From the NCBI GenBank assembly GCA_964247385.1, contig CAXTUB010000012.1:1-64000 (forward strand): a DNA stretch of 64,000 bases, in the 5' to 3' direction. Origin of the DNA: TMP-86 sp964247385. Its GTDB lineage: Bacteria > Pseudomonadota > Gammaproteobacteria > Steroidobacterales > Steroidobacteraceae. The notes below the pieces were generated by a model that searched no databases, had not been told where the DNA came from, and saw only the letters and a list, made by a program, of their open reading frames with translations. Below are positions 61,162 to 64,000 of the stretch, piece by piece. The translations under genes and the position numbers were made by a program. Positions within the stretch are counted from its first letter, which is position 1. Every line of letters starts with the position of its first letter.

Positions 61162-61670
61162 AAGTTCTCCACAATCAAGGCGGCGCCTGGCGGTGGCTCG
61201 CGGCCACGCTTCTCGTCATCGCGCTCGATCAGTGGACGAAACAGTATATCGTCGCGCATTTCACACAGTTCGAATTCCTCACGGTTCTGCCGGTGCTGCA
61301 AATTACGCATTTGCACAACACCGGCGCGGCGTTCAGTTTTCTCGCGAATGAGTCGGGCTGGCAGCGCCATTTCTTCATCGTGCTCGCCCTGAGCGTAAGC
61401 ATCGCCATTTTGCTGTGGATACTGAGCCTGCCGCGCCGCGGCGCGCGCATGCTGTCCTTGGGATTGGCTTTGGTCTTGGGCGGCGCACTGGGCAACGTCA
61501 TCGACCGGATGCGCTTGGGCTATGTAATCGACTTTATCCACGTGCATTGGCAGGATGCTTACTTCCCTGCGTTCAATGTGGCTGACTCATCCATCACAGT
61601 GGGCGCTGCGTTGTTGTTGCTCGATGCACTGCGGGACTCCTGGCGCAAAGCGCCGCAGATGGAAAGCTAG
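61158..61670 (+). CDS. lspA: Signal peptidase II (prolipoprotein)
   Basis: 170 residues from ATG 61158, overlapping the ileS stop (ATGA). Four hydrophobic helices. Aspartyl protease pair in N-V-I-D-R-M and F-N-V-A-D-S-S-I-T. Cleaves lipoprotein signal peptides after lipidation in the inner membrane. Confidence 0.96.
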   Translation: MKVLHNQGGAWRWLAATLLVIALDQWTKQYIVAHFTQFEFLTVLPVLQITHLHNTGAAFSFLANESGWQRHFFIVLALSVSIAILLWILSLPRRGARMLSLGLALVLGGALGNVIDRMRLGYVIDFIHVHWQDAYFPAFNVADSSITVGAALLLLDALRDSWRKAPQMES

Positions 61671-61743
61671 CTCCGGCGTCGAGGTCTCATGCACCAATCA
61701 TTCGCTGCAATCAACGGCACGCCGTCATGACGCGGCAGCCGCG

Positions 61744-62715
61744 ATGAAAATCTTGCTCGCCAACCCACGCGGATTTTGCGCCGGCGTGGACCGCGCCATC
61801 GACATCGTGGAGCGCGCCATCGAGCTGTTCGGCGCGCCGATCTTCGTCCGGCATGAAGTGGTGCATAACAAATATGTGGTCGAGCGGCTGCGCTCGCTCG
61901 GAGCAGTGTTCGTCGAAGAGCTTGCGCGGGTGCCCGACGGGGCGACGGTGATCTTCAGCGCGCATGGCGTTGCGCGTGCCGTTCAAGAGGAGGCGGCGCG
62001 CCGGCATCTGAGCGTGTTCGATGCCACGTGCCCGCTCGTCACCAAGGTGCACATGGAAGTCAGCCGATATGCGCGCGACGCGCGCACGGTATTTCTCATC
62101 GGCCACGCGGGCCATCCGGAAGTCGAAGGCACCATGGGACAGTATGATGCTTCGCTCGGTGGGGAGATTCATCTCGTGCAAAGCGTGCACGATGTCGAGG
62201 AGTTGCCGGTGCCGCGCGCTGCGAAGGTGGCCTTCGTCACACAGACCACGCTTTCGGTGGACGACACGGCGCTCATCGTCGATGCGTTGCGCGCGAAATA
62301 TCCCGGGCTCAGTGCGCCGCGCAAGGAGGACATTTGTTACGCGACGCAAAACCGGCAGGATGCAGTGAAGCGTTTGATCGATCGATGTGACGTGCTGTTG
62401 GTCGTTGGCTCGGAGACCAGCTCGAACTCGAATCGCTTGCGCGAAATCGCCGACAAAGCAGGCAAGCGCGGCTATCTCATCGATGATCCGGCCCAGTTGC
62501 AAGCGGCGTGGCTCGAGGCAGTGAGCACGGTGGGTGTCACTGCGGGCGCCTCCGCGCCCGAGACTCTGGTGCAGGGCGTAATTCGGCAATTGGAAGCTTG
62601 GGGCGGCGTGCTCGACGGCGAAGAGCCGGCGCCGCGGGAGCACGTGGTATTCGCGCTTCCCAAAGCGCTGCGAGGCGTCGTCAAGAAAGCGACCAGTCTT
62701 TCGTCGATGAGCTGA
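61744..62715 (+). CDS. ispH: 4-hydroxy-3-methylbut-2-enyl diphosphate reductase
   Basis: 323 residues from ATG 61744; the frame opens earlier but the family start is here. Iron-sulfur cysteines in N-P-R-G-F-C-A-G-V, D-A-T-C-P-L-V and D-I-C-Y-A-T-Q-N-R-Q; also E-in the active site with T-Q-T-T-L-S. Last step of the MEP pathway to IPP/DMAPP, which feeds IspB. Follows lspA, a known gammaproteobacterial order. Confidence 0.96.
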   Translation: MKILLANPRGFCAGVDRAIDIVERAIELFGAPIFVRHEVVHNKYVVERLRSLGAVFVEELARVPDGATVIFSAHGVARAVQEEAARRHLSVFDATCPLVTKVHMEVSRYARDARTVFLIGHAGHPEVEGTMGQYDASLGGEIHLVQSVHDVEELPVPRAAKVAFVTQTTLSVDDTALIVDALRAKYPGLSAPRKEDICYATQNRQDAVKRLIDRCDVLLVVGSETSSNSNRLREIADKAGKRGYLIDDPAQLQAAWLEAVSTVGVTAGASAPETLVQGVIRQLEAWGGVLDGEEPAPREHVVFALPKALRGVVKKATSLSSMS

Positions 62716-62750
62716 CGGCGCTAGTATAAGCGCCGACATTCGCGCACATT

Positions 62751-62823
62751 GCCGACTTAGCTCAGCTGGTAGAGCAACCGCTTCGTAAGCGGTAGGTCCA
62801 CGGTTCGAATCCGTGAGTCGGCA
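62751..62823 (+). tRNA. tRNA-Thr, anticodon CGT
   Basis: 73 nt, CCA not encoded. Acceptor GCCGACT with AGTCGGC, anticodon stem ACCGC/GCGGT with loop TTCGTAA giving CGT, T-arm GGTTCGAATCC. 35 bases after the ispH stop and followed by a T-rich stretch (62827-62836) that may end the transcript. Confidence 0.95.
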
Positions 62824-63034
62824 TTCAGAATTTATTTTTTCGCTGCACAGTTTTTGGAAACCGGCTGCTTCCCCAATTTTAGTTTGCTATAACCTCATTC
62901 CATATTGATCGTTCATCGCGAAAGCCGGACGTCCTACCATGCGCTCTGGTTGCCGACCCGCGCGTCCGCCGCCCGCGAGTCCCCCCATTCGCAGGTTTCG
63001 CAAAGGCCGATGCGCGGTCGGACAACCACCGCTC

Positions 63035-63448
63035 TCAAAGAAGAACGAGCTGCGCCTGCAGCAGCTCCGATTCAAAATTGAGCAAGGCCTGATCCATCTG
63101 CAGCGCGGCCATGATGTGAGTGCGCTCTGTGAAGCGCGCCTCGTGCGGCAGTGTCCAGGCTCGCACGACCATGACGGGTAAACGGCCTTCGTCCCGATAC
63201 AGCTCGCGGATCCAATGATAGAGCGGGCGCATCTTCGGCGATTGGATCCACCACGGGAGCTCATCGGGCAGCCAGAGCCGTGCCGTATTCCAGTGCTGCA
63301 ACAGTCTCTTGCGCGGTGAGCGAGTCTGTCCCACGTAGCGAATCGCTCGGAGATTGCGTGGGTCCGACAAGGAGTAGATCGCAACAGCGCTTTCGCCGCC
63401 GTCGCCGCCGCTCTCGTCATATAGATGATCTCTGATCCGCCTTTTCAT
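63035..63448 (-). CDS. GIY-YIG nuclease-domain protein
   Basis: 137 residues from ATG 63448; a GTG at 63484 would add 12. Sequence A-I-Y-S-L-S-D-P-R-N-L-R-A-I-R-Y-V-G-Q-T has the GIY-YIG spacing (I-Y ... Y-V-G), followed by R-K-R-L-L-Q-H-W with the Arg and His of the domain. The late N-F-E-S-E-L-L may hold the metal Glu, or it may be absent from the domain. It stands alone between tRNA-Thr and the LpxL-like gene. Role in repair or mobility unknown. Confidence 0.6.
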   Translation of the reverse strand: MKRRIRDHLYDESGGDGGESAVAIYSLSDPRNLRAIRYVGQTRSPRKRLLQHWNTARLWLPDELPWWIQSPKMRPLYHWIRELYRDEGRLPVMVVRAWTLPHEARFTERTHIMAALQMDQALLNFESELLQAQLVLL

Positions 63449-63641
63449 CGAGCGGCGCAGCTCGGTTTGGCCCCGTGGCGTCACGGCTTGCGATGTTCTA
63501 TTGAGTCGGGCGGGCGAGTTGCCCGTGTGGCGCAGTTCCGCGGTGCGACGTATTCGCGGTTACCATGCGGCGAATGACAACGACTCATGACATGAAGAGC
63601 CACGCGCCGCGACCACGCTTCGCAGGCGGCGCCCGCTGATC

Positions 63642-64000
63642 GTGCTGCGTTGGCTTTCGCGCGCACCGATGTCGGTGCTGTACGCATTTGCGGGCTTGCT
63701 TTATCTCATCGCGTATTACGTCGTGCGACATCGAGACCGCATCGTCGAAGATCAACTCGCGCGCGTTTTTCCCGACCGAAGCGCACGTGAGCGACGGCAG
63801 TTGCACAAACGCTTCATGCGCGCCTTTTGCGACGTCGGCGTCGAGATCCTCAAGTCCATCAGCATGTCGGCGGATGACTTGCGTCAGCGCGTGCGTCTGA
63901 TCGATATCGAGCTCGCGCTCGCGCCTTTGAGGGCCGGCCAGTCGGTGATGCTCGTCACTTCGCATTTATGCAATTGGGAGTGGCTGCTGCACGGTGTCGT
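63642..64000 (+). CDS. Lipid A biosynthesis (LpxL/LpxM) acyltransferase, 5' part
   Basis: The gene starts at GTG 63642 (no ATG in frame upstream before a stop) and runs past the window end. The first ~120 residues have one hydrophobic segment (V-L-Y-A-F-A-G-L-L-Y-L-I-A-Y-Y-V) and the conserved catalytic T-S-H-L-C-N-W-E, an H-x4-E motif, in an otherwise typical lysophospholipid/lipid A acyltransferase start (L-A-R-V-F-P-D). It adds secondary acyl chains to lipid A in the inner membrane. Confidence 0.8.
   Translation, partial: MLRWLSRAPMSVLYAFAGLLYLIAYYVVRHRDRIVEDQLARVFPDRSARERRQLHKRFMRAFCDVGVEILKSISMSADDLRQRVRLIDIELALAPLRAGQSVMLVTSHLCNWEWLLHGV

Noticed and set aside
61711..62739. 342-residue open frame antisense to ispH
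   Set aside because: Shadow; the ispH frame has all three iron-sulfur cysteines.

Overview
The window reads as a chromosomal segment of a gammaproteobacterium, moderately GC-rich. The last 11.5 kb carry the block tRNA-Pro / ispB / rplU-rpmA-obgE / rpsT / murJ-ribF-ileS-lspA-ispH / tRNA-Thr, which is a gammaproteobacterial arrangement. The TonB-dependent receptor, the CocE-type hydrolase and the aromatic and amine catabolic clusters suggest a free-living degrader of the Steroidobacter/Nevskiales kind. That placement is an inference from gene order and content; no marker phylogeny was possible.

Layout. (1) 1-1461: 3' part of a CocE/NonD hydrolase. (2) 1668-5060: a tight three-gene module with an exported zinc-phospholipase-C-like protein, a membrane-anchored cupredoxin-like protein and a polytopic membrane protein. 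(3) 5219-7395: an aldehyde dehydrogenase and a Tat-exported cupin. (4) 7672-21423: a ten-gene, translationally coupled catabolic operon with a Tm-1-like protein, a dimethylglycine/sarcosine dehydrogenase-like flavoprotein, a trimethylamine dehydrogenase-like iron-sulfur flavoprotein, an aldehyde dehydrogenase, a HAD hydrolase, two class-III aminotransferases, an APC permease and two short-chain dehydrogenases. Convergent to it lie an orphan AceE-type pyruvate dehydrogenase E1 and a MarR regulator. (5) 25225-33676: a TonB receptor, a TetR regulator, then a LysR regulator divergent from a group of small redox and hydrolase genes. (6) 33657-42724: a homoprotocatechuate (hpa/hpc) meta-cleavage cluster with a MarR/HpaR regulator, HpaG halves, LigA+LigB extradiol dioxygenase, HpaF, HpaH, HpaE, a Rieske oxygenase, HpaI and a frameshifted CoA-transferase. 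(7) 42756-52447: an accessory stretch with small unknown genes, an outer-membrane/Cys-rich pair, VapBC-like and HigBA-like toxin-antitoxin pairs, gene remnants and a PD-(D/E)XK-like reading frame. (8) 52550-64000: housekeeping genes, ending in a truncated LpxL-type acyltransferase.

How it works together. The hpa cluster can be followed step by step: ring opening by LigAB, oxidation by HpaE, isomerisation/decarboxylation by HpaF and HpaG, hydration by HpaH, and aldol cleavage by HpaI to pyruvate and succinic semialdehyde. A nearly identical 12-bp palindrome lies in both divergent promoter regions of this cluster and is a good candidate for the HpaR operator. The 7672-21423 operon has the parts expected for importing an N-methylated amino compound, demethylating it, transaminating it and oxidising the carbon skeleton. 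The substrate is not evident, and this is the best candidate here for an undescribed pathway.

A caution on sequence quality. Several reading frames (41548-42724, 46874-47403, 47408-47658, 50151-50624, 51367-52223) become continuous proteins if one base is added or removed, at two of the clearest sites in a C homopolymer. Some apparent pseudogenes may therefore be assembly errors. No insertion sequence, integrase, prophage or CRISPR array was seen.
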